DNA from: Nakamurella sp.
GTDB lineage: Bacteria; Actinomycetota; Actinomycetes; Mycobacteriales; Nakamurellaceae
DNA length: 57,599 nucleotides
Assembly (NCBI GenBank): GCA_017848755.1
Contig: JAFIHI010000068.1
Span: 1 to 57,599, forward strand
Direction: 5' to 3'
The position numbers and the translations under genes are program-made. This document shows, in pieces, positions 7,818-15,994 of this stretch; positions within the stretch are counted from its first letter, which is position 1, and every line of letters starts with the position of its first letter. Under the pieces are notes generated by a model. That model saw only the letters and a program-made list of their open reading frames with translations, was not told the DNA's origin and did no database searches.

Positions 7818-9230
7818 TTACGGTTGAGTCGATCCGGAGTTCGGCGGCCCGAGAACCGGTGGTGCGGCTTGCAAGCGGGCCAAGGTGGCCGGATCCTGGA
7901 TGCTCATCCAATCGACGATGTCGCGGAACGGCACGCAATGCACCTCCGGGCGACCGCAGTTGGCGATCAGGAAGTTGCCCAGTGCGTCGGTGTAGGCGTT
8001 GTTGTTCCACTCTTCGAAGTGGTTGCCCAACAGCAGCGGCGCGTGGCTACCGGCCAGCGCCCCGTCCAGCATGTCCTGATAGGTGGCCTGGACCTGCCGC
8101 GAATCGGCCGCGGACTTCGCCGGCGGCACCTTCCGCATCTGGCCGGTGTTCGGATCGGCCTCCTGCGTGTACCAGAAGTTGTAGTCCATCGTGATCACGA
8201 CGTGGCCCGTCCCGAAGCCGGGAACTGTTCCGTGCATGGGGAACTCGGCCATGCCCATGTTCCAGATGCCGTACTGCGGAGACTTGGTCGGCCAGCTGAT
8301 CCCGCGCCGGGTGAAGGACTGGTCGTAGGTGAATCCGTGCGCGGCGAGGGCGGGAAAGAGCTGCTCCCGCGACCCTTGTAGACACGGCGTGCGTGCGCCC
8401 TTCACGGAGGACGCCGGCACAGTGAGCGCCGGAAGGCCCGCGTTCTGGTCGATCGTCCGATAGTTCTTCCAGACGTCGAAGAACTGGTCCAGGTCCGAGT
8501 TCCAGTCTGCGGTGGTCCACGTTCCCGCACCGGGCGGGTTGTCGTCGCAGAAGTGGCCCATGAAGTGCGTCGCGATCTCGTTGCCGTCCGCGTACGCGCG
8601 GTTCAGGTCGGCGATCTGCTGGCTCACCTCGGCCGGAGTGTTCCAGGAGCCGAGCGAGGTGGCGCCGGGCTTGTGATGCGGGCCATGGTAATACGTCCGG
8701 TGCTGTCCGTCCATCAGGTACAAACCCGTGAGGTTCGCCGTGAAGTGGAACGGCACCTTGGCGGCGATACCCCGGAAATAGTCCCACTTCTCGTGCCATC
8801 CGGCGCCGTCGAAGCTGACGGCGACGAACTGCGGCGGCTTCTCGCCGGGCTGCAATTTGTTCAGCACGAAACCGTCGGGTTCCACGTAGCCCGGCCCGAG
8901 ATTCGAGGCTGGCGCCGTCGGGTGGGTCGAGGCGGGGGACGTCGAGGACTGCGCCGTCGATGACGGCGAGGTCGTGGTGGGGGCGGTCGGCGCGCTGGTC
9001 GTGACGGTGGGCGGCACGGTGCCACTCGTGGGTGAGGTCAGCGGTGGGGCGGACACACCGGTGGTGCTGGAAGGAAGGGGCACCGACGAGGTCGACGAGG
9101 AGGTAGACCCAGATCCGCCGGTCGACGTCCCGAGCGCAGCCTGGCCGAGCGGCGTCGTACAGCCCGTCACGGCCACGGTCACGGCAGCCACCGCCGCGAT
9201 CGCCATAGCCGCCGGTTGGCGCACCTTCAT
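7818..9230 (-). CDS. Polysaccharide-deacetylase-like lipoprotein
   Basis: A 470-residue exported protein. The signal peptide ends in a lipobox VTGC with the lipidated Cys at residue 24. A Ser/Thr/Pro-rich spacer of about 90 residues follows, then a carbohydrate esterase 4-like domain. Metal and catalytic motifs are visible: FVAVSFDGAG, the His motif in EIATHFMGHFC and the GARTPC loop. It probably acts on cell-envelope glycans outside the membrane. Start ATG at 9230 is chosen because it begins the signal peptide; the frame is open further upstream without similarity. The TAA stop falls 4 bp beyond the exact TATGACG motif at 7798-7813. Confidence 0.8.
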   Translation of the reverse strand: MKVRQPAAMAIAAVAAVTVAVTGCTTPLGQAALGTSTGGSGSTSSSTSSVPLPSSTTGVSAPPLTSPTSGTVPPTVTTSAPTAPTTTSPSSTAQSSTSPASTHPTAPASNLGPGYVEPDGFVLNKLQPGEKPPQFVAVSFDGAGWHEKWDYFRGIAAKVPFHFTANLTGLYLMDGQHRTYYHGPHHKPGATSLGSWNTPAEVSQQIADLNRAYADGNEIATHFMGHFCDDNPPGAGTWTTADWNSDLDQFFDVWKNYRTIDQNAGLPALTVPASSVKGARTPCLQGSREQLFPALAAHGFTYDQSFTRRGISWPTKSPQYGIWNMGMAEFPMHGTVPGFGTGHVVITMDYNFWYTQEADPNTGQMRKVPPAKSAADSRQVQATYQDMLDGALAGSHAPLLLGNHFEEWNNNAYTDALGNFLIANCGRPEVHCVPFRDIVDWMSIQDPATLARLQAAPPVLGPPNSGSTQP

Positions 9231-9366
9231 CGCTGTTCCCCTGCCATCTGGAGCCTCTCGGATGCCGGATGGCACCCTCATGCCGGTGTAGACGTGCGTC
9301 CCGGGGCCCGGTTGCAGGACCTTTGTCACGATTTCGCTGCCGAACGGCCGTAGGCTTCCAAGCACC

Positions 9367-10194
9367 ATGGAAATCCTCTTCACGCTTCGTTGGCAGGACG
9401 ATCCGTTGCCGCCCCTCGGCGCGGACGCGCGGCGAGAAACGCGACGGTCGGTCGTCGTCGAGATCGTGGTGGTCTTCGCGATCACGCTGGGCATGAGCGG
9501 ATTGCGGTCACTCACCTCGCTTGTCGAATCACAGATCAAGGCGCACCAGCAACAGATCTCGCTCGGCAAACTGCAAGTATCGGTGGCGGCGCCGCAGTCG
9601 TCGGTGGGCACCATCGACCTGGTTCGGCAACTACTCGACGTCGCTCAGGGGCTGGCGTGGGGCGGGCTCGGCCTCTATCTGCTATGGCGTGCGGGTGCGA
9701 GCCTGAAGCGGCATCTAGGCCTCGATCTGACGCGCCCCGGGCGGGATCTCGCGGCGGCCGTCGGGCTGGCCGCGCTCATCGGGATTCCCGGCCTGGGACT
9801 GTATCTCGTGGCACACGCGCTCGGCATCTCGCTGACGGTCGCCGCGTCCACCATGACCGACGTGTGGTGGCGCGCACCGGTTTCCATCCTGATCGCCTTC
9901 CAGAACGGTTTCCTGGAAGAGGCCTTGGTGATCGGCTACCTGGTGCTGCGGCTGCGGCAGATCGACATGCGCCCCTGGGCGGCGATCGCCATCTCAGCGG
10001 TGCTGCGCGGCTCGTACCACCTCTACCAGGGGTACGGCGGCTTCGCCGGGAACGTCGTCATGGGCGTGGTTTTCGCCTTCGTGTTCCTGCGCTGGCGGCG
10101 GCTGTGGCCGCTGGTGGTCGCGCACGGACTCATCGATACCGTGGCGCTCGTCGGCTACCCGCTGCTGCACGGGCACGTCTCCTGGCTGCCGTAG
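9367..10194 (+). CDS. CPBP-family intramembrane protease (CAAX-like)
   Basis: A 275-residue protein with about six hydrophobic segments and the ABI/CPBP motifs. These are the EE pair at Glu184-Glu185 in FLEEALVIGYL, the RGSYHLYQG histidine motif, and a later His in VAHGLIDT. Such proteins are membrane-embedded metalloproteases; the bacterial substrates are mostly unknown. It is divergent from the deacetylase-like lipoprotein across 136 bp. The stretch at 10047-10062 resembles the TATGACG motif (2 mismatches) but overlaps codons for a transmembrane helix. Confidence 0.85.
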   Translation: MEILFTLRWQDDPLPPLGADARRETRRSVVVEIVVVFAITLGMSGLRSLTSLVESQIKAHQQQISLGKLQVSVAAPQSSVGTIDLVRQLLDVAQGLAWGGLGLYLLWRAGASLKRHLGLDLTRPGRDLAAAVGLAALIGIPGLGLYLVAHALGISLTVAASTMTDVWWRAPVSILIAFQNGFLEEALVIGYLVLRLRQIDMRPWAAIAISAVLRGSYHLYQGYGGFAGNVVMGVVFAFVFLRWRRLWPLVVAHGLIDTVALVGYPLLHGHVSWLP

Positions 10195-10224
10195 CGGCCG
10201 GCCATACGGGCACGGGCCGGGGCT

Positions 10225-12348
10225 CTACAAAAGATCGGGTATGACGAAGTCCTCGCCGAGCACATGCCAGGCAAGGAAGGCGCGCACCGTCTGGTACCAC
10301 ACCGTGGCGTGATTCGGGGTGAGCACCCAGTGGTTCTCGTCCGGGAAGTACAGGAAGCGGTGCGGCAGCGGCAGTGTCGGGTCCGCGTGGTCGAGGAGGT
10401 CCCACCACAGGCGCAGGCCTTCGCCGATCGGCACCCGATAGTCCTTGTCCCCGTGGATCACGAGCATCGGCGTGGTGATGGCCGCGGCGGCCGCGGACGG
10501 GGTGTGGGCGGCGCGCATGGCCGGGCTCATCTCGTCGCGCCAGAAGCTCGGTTCGTCGGTGGTGCCGCCGAAGGCAGGCAGGTCCCACAGGCTCGCGTGC
10601 GACACGATCGCCTTGAACCGATCCGTATGTCCCGCAATCCAATTCGCCATATAGCCGCCGAAGGACCCGCCCATCATCGCGGTGCGGCTGCCGTCGAGAT
10701 CGGCGCGTTCGGCGAGCACAGCGTCGGTCGCAGCGATGACGTCGGTGAACGGCGTCTCGCCCCAGCGGCCCCAGCCGCGTTCGATCATGGCGTCCCCGTA
10801 GCCGGTAGACAGGGCCGGATCTGGGAGCAGCACGGAATACCCCTGTGAGACCAGCAGCCAGGGGCACCAGCGCCAGGACCACGCGTTCCACGAGCTCACC
10901 GGTCCGCCGTGCACCCACAGCAGCAGCGGTGCCGGCTGGTCGGCGGAGGCCCCGTGCGGCAGCGCCAGGAACGAACGGATGGTGGTGCCGTCCGCGGCGG
11001 TCGCCGTCACCTCGGTGAGCGTGCCCGGCAGATCCGGGCGGGGCGCGGGGCCGCGCAGCTCACTTGGTCGCTGATCCTGGAGCGACACATCCAGCGCCAC
11101 AATGGTTCCCGGATCGGTGTAGCTGCTCCGCACCGCGAAGAGCCGCTGCCCGTCAGGGTGCACCTGGAGGGAGGTGTAGGCACCGTCGGCGGCAAGACGC
11201 CGGCGCGCCCCCGTCGCCACGTCGAGCGCGAAGACCGGGGCGCGGCCGTTCTCGTCCGCGACGAAGTACAGCACGGCACCGTCCGGCGACCACGCAAGTT
11301 CGGTGGGCCGGAGGTCGCCGTCCAGCGGGAGCTGTCGGGCGTCGCCGCCGGCGGACGGCATGACCCAGAGCGACTCACGATGCGGCTCGTCGGCGGTGCC
11401 ATAGTCCGTGCGGGTCAAGGCGACCAGGCCGCCATCGGACGATATCGCAGGCAGGCCGAAGTGCACGCGGGGCGCCACGGCGAGCTCTGCTCGCTGCCCG
11501 GTGGCGAGGTCGATCCGGACCAGCCCGTCGGCGAGGTTCGTGTGCCCGTCCACGCGGCCCCAGGTAGTCACCACGAAGCTCCCGTCCGGGCTGACGTCGA
11601 GTTCGGCTTCGGCCAGCGCGCGCCCGGCATCCGGCGTCAGGTCGCTCAGCTCGAGAACATCGTCATACTCGAAACCTGTTGATAACACGGGAGTGTCGCT
11701 GGCCTGCCAGGAGCATGCGAACAGTCGTGGCTGCTCGGGGCCGAGGTCGTGATCCCAGTAGCGCACCGGGTAGCGGTCGTGCAGGATCGCCGAGACCTTG
11801 GCGTCCTTGCGCGCGGTGCGTTTGTCGGCATCCTGCTCCACGCCGGTGGTTCGTTCGAAAACCGTTGCGGTGACGACGATCCGGCCGGTACCCCGGGCGA
11901 CATGGACGGCGCCGATGCCGCCGGGCTTGGCCGCGACCTGGCGCGGTTCGCCGGTGCCGGCCGGCAGCAGCCACAGCGCCGGCTTCTCATCGTCGGCCGG
12001 TTTCGCTGCAGCGGGGTCCGGCCGCTTCGACACGAAGAGCACCGAGTTGTCCGGCCGGATCTTCGGCGCACCCTCTCCCGGCGCCGAGCGCGTCAATCGG
12101 CGGGCCGGCCGGTCGCCGGACGGGTCCACATCCCAGAGCGCGGTCACGTACTTGGTCTTGTCGGCGCTGCGTTCGGTGGCGACGGCGACCAGGCGGGACC
12201 CGTCCGGTGAGAGCGCGATCGCTCCCTGCCGCCGCAGGGCCACGTACGCATCGAGGTCGTGGAAGGGTGTGGCCGACCCGGCGGGTAGGTCGGCGGTCGC
12301 GACGGTGGCCAGATCTGCATCGGTATCGGTCTCGGGCATGAGACTCAT
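10225..12348 (-). CDS. S9-family prolyl oligopeptidase-type serine peptidase
   Basis: A 707-residue cytoplasmic peptidase. An N-terminal beta-propeller (repeated SPDG-type blades) is followed by an alpha/beta-hydrolase domain. The triad is visible: Ser562 in GGSFGGYM, Asp636 in GDKDYRVP and His673 in ENHW. It should cleave short peptides, acting as a dipeptidyl or acylaminoacyl peptidase. Start ATG at 12348 (MSLMPETD) is chosen over longer open frame upstream that runs through repeats. Two TATGACG motifs are inside: an exact one at 11652 in the propeller (EYDDVLE) and a one-mismatch copy at 10240 supplying part of the last residues (EDFVIPDLL). Confidence 0.9.
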   Translation of the reverse strand: MSLMPETDTDADLATVATADLPAGSATPFHDLDAYVALRRQGAIALSPDGSRLVAVATERSADKTKYVTALWDVDPSGDRPARRLTRSAPGEGAPKIRPDNSVLFVSKRPDPAAAKPADDEKPALWLLPAGTGEPRQVAAKPGGIGAVHVARGTGRIVVTATVFERTTGVEQDADKRTARKDAKVSAILHDRYPVRYWDHDLGPEQPRLFACSWQASDTPVLSTGFEYDDVLELSDLTPDAGRALAEAELDVSPDGSFVVTTWGRVDGHTNLADGLVRIDLATGQRAELAVAPRVHFGLPAISSDGGLVALTRTDYGTADEPHRESLWVMPSAGGDARQLPLDGDLRPTELAWSPDGAVLYFVADENGRAPVFALDVATGARRRLAADGAYTSLQVHPDGQRLFAVRSSYTDPGTIVALDVSLQDQRPSELRGPAPRPDLPGTLTEVTATAADGTTIRSFLALPHGASADQPAPLLLWVHGGPVSSWNAWSWRWCPWLLVSQGYSVLLPDPALSTGYGDAMIERGWGRWGETPFTDVIAATDAVLAERADLDGSRTAMMGGSFGGYMANWIAGHTDRFKAIVSHASLWDLPAFGGTTDEPSFWRDEMSPAMRAAHTPSAAAAAITTPMLVIHGDKDYRVPIGEGLRLWWDLLDHADPTLPLPHRFLYFPDENHWVLTPNHATVWYQTVRAFLAWHVLGEDFVIPDLL
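10240..10255 (+). repeat. TATGACG-motif copy (1 mismatch)
   Basis: Encodes part of the C-terminal tail of the S9 peptidase on the opposite strand (EDFVIP), 13 bp from its stop codon. Confidence 0.7.
11652..11667 (-). repeat. TATGACG-motif copy (exact)
   Basis: Within the propeller region of the S9 peptidase, read in frame as EYDDVLE. Flanked by CGAG and CTCG, making the ends complementary. Confidence 0.85.
11856..11870. repeat. CGARAACCGTTKCGG motif copy
   Basis: Identical 15-mer to 14040-14054. Related copies are at 28007, 30098 and 56583. Inside the S9 peptidase it reads ATVF. Confidence 0.5.
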
Positions 12349-12418
12349 CCTGCCCCACCGTCGCGCGCAGAGAGCTGTCCCCCGGGCGCCGCCAACCACT
12401 CCCGGGCGCCGCGGGGCA

Positions 12419-12472
12419 CCCCCAGCTCTCCCCGAGCGCCGCGCACCCCCAGCTATCCCCGAGCGCCGCGCA
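12419..12472. repeat. 27-bp tandem repeat, two units
   Basis: Two adjacent 27-bp units (12419-12445 and 12446-12472) differ at one base. Degenerate relatives lie on either side. They fill the gap between the S9 peptidase start and the phosphodiesterase-like gene end; no open reading frame with family similarity is present. Confidence 0.8.
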
Positions 12473-12490
12473 CTATCCCCAAGTGCCACA

Positions 12491-12542
12491 CGGGTTGGGT
12501 GCCTGAGAGTGCGCCAGAGCGCACCCCTGGGCACCCAACCCG
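12491..12542. repeat. 52-bp double hairpin, copy 1
   Basis: Perfect 13-bp outer arms (CGGGTTGGGTGCC at 12491-12503 with its complement at 12530-12542) enclose a second 6-bp stem GTGCGC/GCGCAC with a 4-nt loop. A copy of the same size and layout lies at 13460-13511, in the same orientation. It sits 39 bp past the stop of the phosphodiesterase-like gene and may also act as a terminator. Confidence 0.8.
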
Positions 12543-12580
12543 GAAGACCTGAGACCCGGGAGACCGCTGGGCACCGCGCG

Positions 12581-13411
12581 CTACCCCCTGGCGCCGAAGG
12601 GCCGCGCATACCGATCGAGTTCCACGGGCAGCCCGAGCACGGACAACGCCTGGGCGTAGACGTCCGCCTGCTCCAGCCGCGACGGCGCCTGTCGCGGCAT
12701 CTGCGGGCCGCAGGCCGTGATCCACGCCGTGCGCTCCTCAGGCGAATCGCCACCGTGGCCGCCCGCATCCACGTGACCGTGATCGGTGACCGCGATCACG
12801 TTCCAGTCGCCCTTCCCGTCTAGCGCACCGATCCCGTCTATGACGGTCCCGAGCCGTCGATCGCATGCCTCGATGGCGGCGAGGTACTCCGGCCCGACGC
12901 CGAGCGCATGAGCGACCTCATCGGCGACACCGAGATAGACGAAGGCTACGTCGATCTCGCCGTCGGCCAGCGCTTCGCACGCCTCGTTCACGACGTGTTG
13001 ATCCGCGGCGTCCCAGGCATCGAGCCGGTGGCCCGGGTCCGCGGCGACCGTCATGCGCTCGTCCGGGGCGAAGATCGGGCCGCACTCGACCGGGGTGAGC
13101 ATCGCCGGCCAGCTCGCCGCGGCAAAGGTCTGGAATCCAGCGTCGCGGGCGGCGGTGAGGAAGTCGGTGGGCATGGCGGCTGGCGCCTTCTCGTTGTCGA
13201 CGACGCCGTGCGTGCTGGCCAGTGTGCCGGTGGCGATCGTCGCCCAGCAGGGGCCGGAGATGGTGGGACCGGCCGCGTGCACCTGGACGCGGGCGCGGAA
13301 GCCGCGCGCGGTGATCGCGTCCAGGGCGGGGGTATGGGCGCGATGCAAGGTGTCCCACCGCACGCCGTCGATGCCGACCACCAGAACCTTCGCAGCGGAG
13401 GATGTCGCCAC
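12581..13411 (-). CDS. Alkaline phosphatase / nucleotide pyrophosphatase superfamily protein
   Basis: A 276-residue metal-dependent phosphodiesterase or phosphatase of the alkaline phosphatase superfamily. It shows the N-terminal metal site VVGIDGVRWDTL, the nucleophile region GPTISGPCWATIATG, a further site VYLGVADEVAHALG and TDHGHVDAGGHGG. Close families include nucleotide pyrophosphatases and phosphonoacetate hydrolases; the substrate cannot be told. No signal peptide is evident. The gene is bracketed by the two 52-bp double hairpins. Confidence 0.8.
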   Translation of the reverse strand: MATSSAAKVLVVGIDGVRWDTLHRAHTPALDAITARGFRARVQVHAAGPTISGPCWATIATGTLASTHGVVDNEKAPAAMPTDFLTAARDAGFQTFAAASWPAMLTPVECGPIFAPDERMTVAADPGHRLDAWDAADQHVVNEACEALADGEIDVAFVYLGVADEVAHALGVGPEYLAAIEACDRRLGTVIDGIGALDGKGDWNVIAVTDHGHVDAGGHGGDSPEERTAWITACGPQMPRQAPSRLEQADVYAQALSVLGLPVELDRYARPFGARG

Positions 13412-13459
13412 CCGGCCATGGTCGCAGATCGCGCCGTTGCCACGCCGGTTGCACCCCTC

Positions 13460-13511
13460 CGGGTTGGGTGCCCAGGAGTGCGCCCCAGCGCACCCTCAGG
13501 CACCCACACCG
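13460..13511. repeat. 52-bp double hairpin, copy 2
   Basis: Same architecture as 12491-12542: outer arms 13460-13472 and 13499-13511 with one mismatch, inner GTGCGC/GCGCAC stem with a 4-nt loop. It lies 48 bp upstream of the phosphodiesterase-like start, between that gene and glycerate kinase. Confidence 0.8.
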
Positions 13512-13533
13512 GGGGGTTCGGGCCGGGGCAGGG

Positions 13534-14631
13534 CTACGAACCGGCCCTGTACAGTCCGCCTCCACCGACCAATGCCATGCGCACTGCCTGCGAGACACAG
13601 TGCGCCGTGCGCGATATCGCGGCATCGCGACCGAAGCGGTCCACCAACGAGACGATCTCGACGCCGTCTGGGACGGCAACGGCCGGGTCCACGACGCCGC
13701 AGACCACGAGGACCGGAAGCCGTCGGGGGAGCGCTCGCTGGATCACGCCGCCGACCACCTTGCCGTGCAACGACGCCGCATCGAATCGGCCCTCGCCGGT
13801 GACGACCAGATCGGCGTCCGCCACGGCATCGTCGAGCCCGACCGCCTCGGCCACCGCGTCGAACCCGCCGACGATGCGCGCGCCGAGCGCCGCCAATCCG
13901 CCGGCCAATCCGCCGGCCGCACCCGAACCCACCACCGTCTGCACGTCGATGCCGAAGCGGGCGAGATGCTCCTCGCGCAGCCGCTCCAACCGGGCCGTGA
14001 GCACGCTCACCTGTTCCCGGCTTGCGCCCTTCTGCGGCCCGAAAACCGTTGCGGCATCGAGGAACAAGGTTCGTACGTCCGCGCACACGGTGATGGTGAC
14101 GTCAGCGGGCACGACCGCGTGCGAGCCTTCCGGCGCCAGCACCGCCAACGCCCCGGCGCCGCCGTCCGTGGTCGCCGAACCGCCTACGCCGAGCAGGATG
14201 TCGCGCGCGCCGGCGCGGATTGCGGCCAGGATCAACTCGCCCGTGCCGCGTGTGGTCGCGGCCAGAGGATCGTTTCCCGACGCGCCGCCGGCCAGCTCCA
14301 GCCCGGACGCAAGCGCCATCTCGATGACGGCGCGCCGGCCGTCGATCCGCCACGGCGCCGAGACCGGTTGCCCGAGAGGGCCTGTCACCGTGGTGGTCCG
14401 GTTGGCGCCACCCAGTGCGTCGAGGGTTCCCTCACCGCCGTCGGCGAGCGGCACCTCACGGCACGAGCCCACCGGCACCGCATCCGATCCGGCTGCCGCA
14501 GGCTTTCCGATCACTTCAGCCGATGCGAGCGCCACCCCGGACGCGATCGCGGCCGCGGCCGCGGGCGCGGTGAGCGTGCCCCGGAACTTGTCCGGCGCCG
14601 CCAGAACGCGCGCGAACGAGAACATCGTCAT
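13534..14631 (-). CDS. Glycerate kinase
   Basis: A 365-residue GckA/GlxK-type kinase that phosphorylates glycerate. It carries VLAAPDKFRGTL near the N-terminus, LADGGEGTLDAL, GVGGSATTDGG and VTGEGRFDAASLHGKV, all typical. The only start that keeps VLAAPDKF complete is ATG at 14631, which is part of an exact TATGACG motif. The protein therefore begins MTMFSFAR instead of the usual short start. It lies 127 bp downstream of the SEC-C protein gene on the same strand. Confidence 0.9.
   Translation of the reverse strand: MTMFSFARVLAAPDKFRGTLTAPAAAAAIASGVALASAEVIGKPAAAGSDAVPVGSCREVPLADGGEGTLDALGGANRTTTVTGPLGQPVSAPWRIDGRRAVIEMALASGLELAGGASGNDPLAATTRGTGELILAAIRAGARDILLGVGGSATTDGGAGALAVLAPEGSHAVVPADVTITVCADVRTLFLDAATVFGPQKGASREQVSVLTARLERLREEHLARFGIDVQTVVGSGAAGGLAGGLAALGARIVGGFDAVAEAVGLDDAVADADLVVTGEGRFDAASLHGKVVGGVIQRALPRRLPVLVVCGVVDPAVAVPDGVEIVSLVDRFGRDAAISRTAHCVSQAVRMALVGGGGLYRAGS
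14040..14054. repeat. CGARAACCGTTKCGG motif copy
   Basis: Identical to 11856-11870. Read as AATVF within glycerate kinase. Confidence 0.5.
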
Positions 14632-14632
14632 A
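14617..14632 (-). repeat. TATGACG-motif copy (exact) at a start codon
   Basis: Supplies the ATG and first codons (MTMFS) of glycerate kinase. The flank continues ATCCGTTTC, as at 42976. Confidence 0.85.
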
Positions 14633-14758
14633 TCCGTTTCACATCGCCCTGCGGCACCGCAAGCCGCGCGACGGCGGTCGACCCCGTCGCAGAACGGGCG
14701 GACTGCAGCACGGCGGTCGCGACACTCTTCACGCGGACCTGGATCACGTGGAGCTGAA

Positions 14759-15706
14759 TCACCGCAGCGTGAACTGCCGTCCGAGAATGCCGTCGCGGGC
14801 GCGTCTTTCGGCCGAGGTCAGCGGCTCCTGCACCGCGAGGGATTCGTCCAGGCGGGCCGCGAAGGCAGCGGCCGGTGCCTCCCATTCGGACGAGTGGGCA
14901 TCGCGGTCGAGATCCCACACCGGCACCAGGCAGCCGTGCGCGCGGAACGATCCGACGTACCGGGACCCCTCCCCCAGGCTCAGCCCATCGGCGGCCGCGA
15001 GCCGGGCGAGCGCGGCCATCAGCACCGGCTCCTCCTCGCCGCGCACCCACCGCAGATGGGCCTTCTCGCCCGTGTCGACCCAATACGCACCGGGGAGGTC
15101 GGCGAGTCGCGCGGTCGGCATGATCGCCGCGTTCGCCCGTTCGAGCGTCGTGGCGAGAGTGCTGCCGGCCTCCGGCTCTTCCTCGAGCCACCAGCCGAAA
15201 TCACCGTGCACCGTGACCTCGAACGGTTCCGGCGCGAGCAGATCCTGCAGGCGCGCACCGACACTGGCCCGCGCGTAGGTCGCCAGGACCGATGACGGCT
15301 CCGCGTCGAGCGCCCATTCGATGGCCGAGGCGATGTCGCGAGACAGATCGCCGGAGTGGGTCTGCACCTGAGTGCCGACGAGGATCGCGCCGTCCGACCG
15401 GGTGAGCGCAGCGGCGGCGCCGGGAAGCACACTGCCCAGAGTGATCGACGGGGTGTCCGCGGTCGTCTCGCGCAGCTGCAGGGTCGCGGTCGCGGACGGG
15501 ACGAACTCGCGCAGGGCGATCAATTCCGTCTCGCCGGCCAACCCAGCGAACGGGCGCGCGACGATCATGTCGGCGGCGTCGGCGGCGCCGTGGCAGGCCT
15601 TGTAACGGCGGCCGGACCCGCACGGGCACGGTTGCCGGGGCCCGACGGCCGTCGAGGTGGAGCTGCGTTGCGCGGGCGCGGGCACGCGCCGGGTCTTCTT
15701 CGCCAC
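14759..15706 (-). CDS. SEC-C motif protein (DUF5926-like)
   Basis: A 315-residue cytoplasmic protein. An N-terminal SEC-C zinc motif (CPCGSGRRYKACHG, near residue 27) follows a basic start VAKKTRR; the rest matches the actinobacterial DUF5926 pattern (EFVPSATATLQL, VHGDFGWWLEEEPEAGSTLATTLE). Function is unknown; SEC-C motifs bind zinc and often ribosome or SecB-like partners. Start GTG at 15706 is chosen because similarity begins with VAKKTRR; the open frame extends 14 codons further. Confidence 0.8.
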   Translation of the reverse strand: MAKKTRRVPAPAQRSSTSTAVGPRQPCPCGSGRRYKACHGAADAADMIVARPFAGLAGETELIALREFVPSATATLQLRETTADTPSITLGSVLPGAAAALTRSDGAILVGTQVQTHSGDLSRDIASAIEWALDAEPSSVLATYARASVGARLQDLLAPEPFEVTVHGDFGWWLEEEPEAGSTLATTLERANAAIMPTARLADLPGAYWVDTGEKAHLRWVRGEEEPVLMAALARLAAADGLSLGEGSRYVGSFRAHGCLVPVWDLDRDAHSSEWEAPAAAFAARLDESLAVQEPLTSAERRARDGILGRQFTLR

Positions 15707-15782
15707 GGCAGACACGGTATCCGACGCGGAGCGGTCGCGGCGTCGCACGGCTGGAGCGGCCCGGTCGAACTCTCCGGCGGCG

Positions 15783-15830
15783 ATCCGGCCGACGGTCCGG
15801 CCGACCGTCCGGCCGACCGTCCGGCCGACG
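15783..15830. repeat. 12-bp tandem repeat, four units
   Basis: Four units of GTCCGGCCGACC or a one/two-base variant in the 288-bp gap between the SEC-C gene and the SDR-like gene. Apart from this repeat I see no gene or clear promoter in the gap. Confidence 0.85.
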
Positions 15831-15994
15831 CCCTGCGAGGCCGCGCCGCAGACCTGCCCGATGACCCTACGATGTAGGCGACGGCGGGCCGCGGGCGCCG
15901 ACCGCGGGGTCTCGCCGTGTCAGAACCGCATGTAACAATCAGGTTCGATGCCGTGTGTTCGCACACGACGCGCCGTGACAAGAGCAGGGATGAT

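Noticed and set aside
12838..12853. TATGACGG in the phosphodiesterase-like gene as a motif copy
   Set aside because: Matches only the heptamer; the following bases differ at five or more positions.
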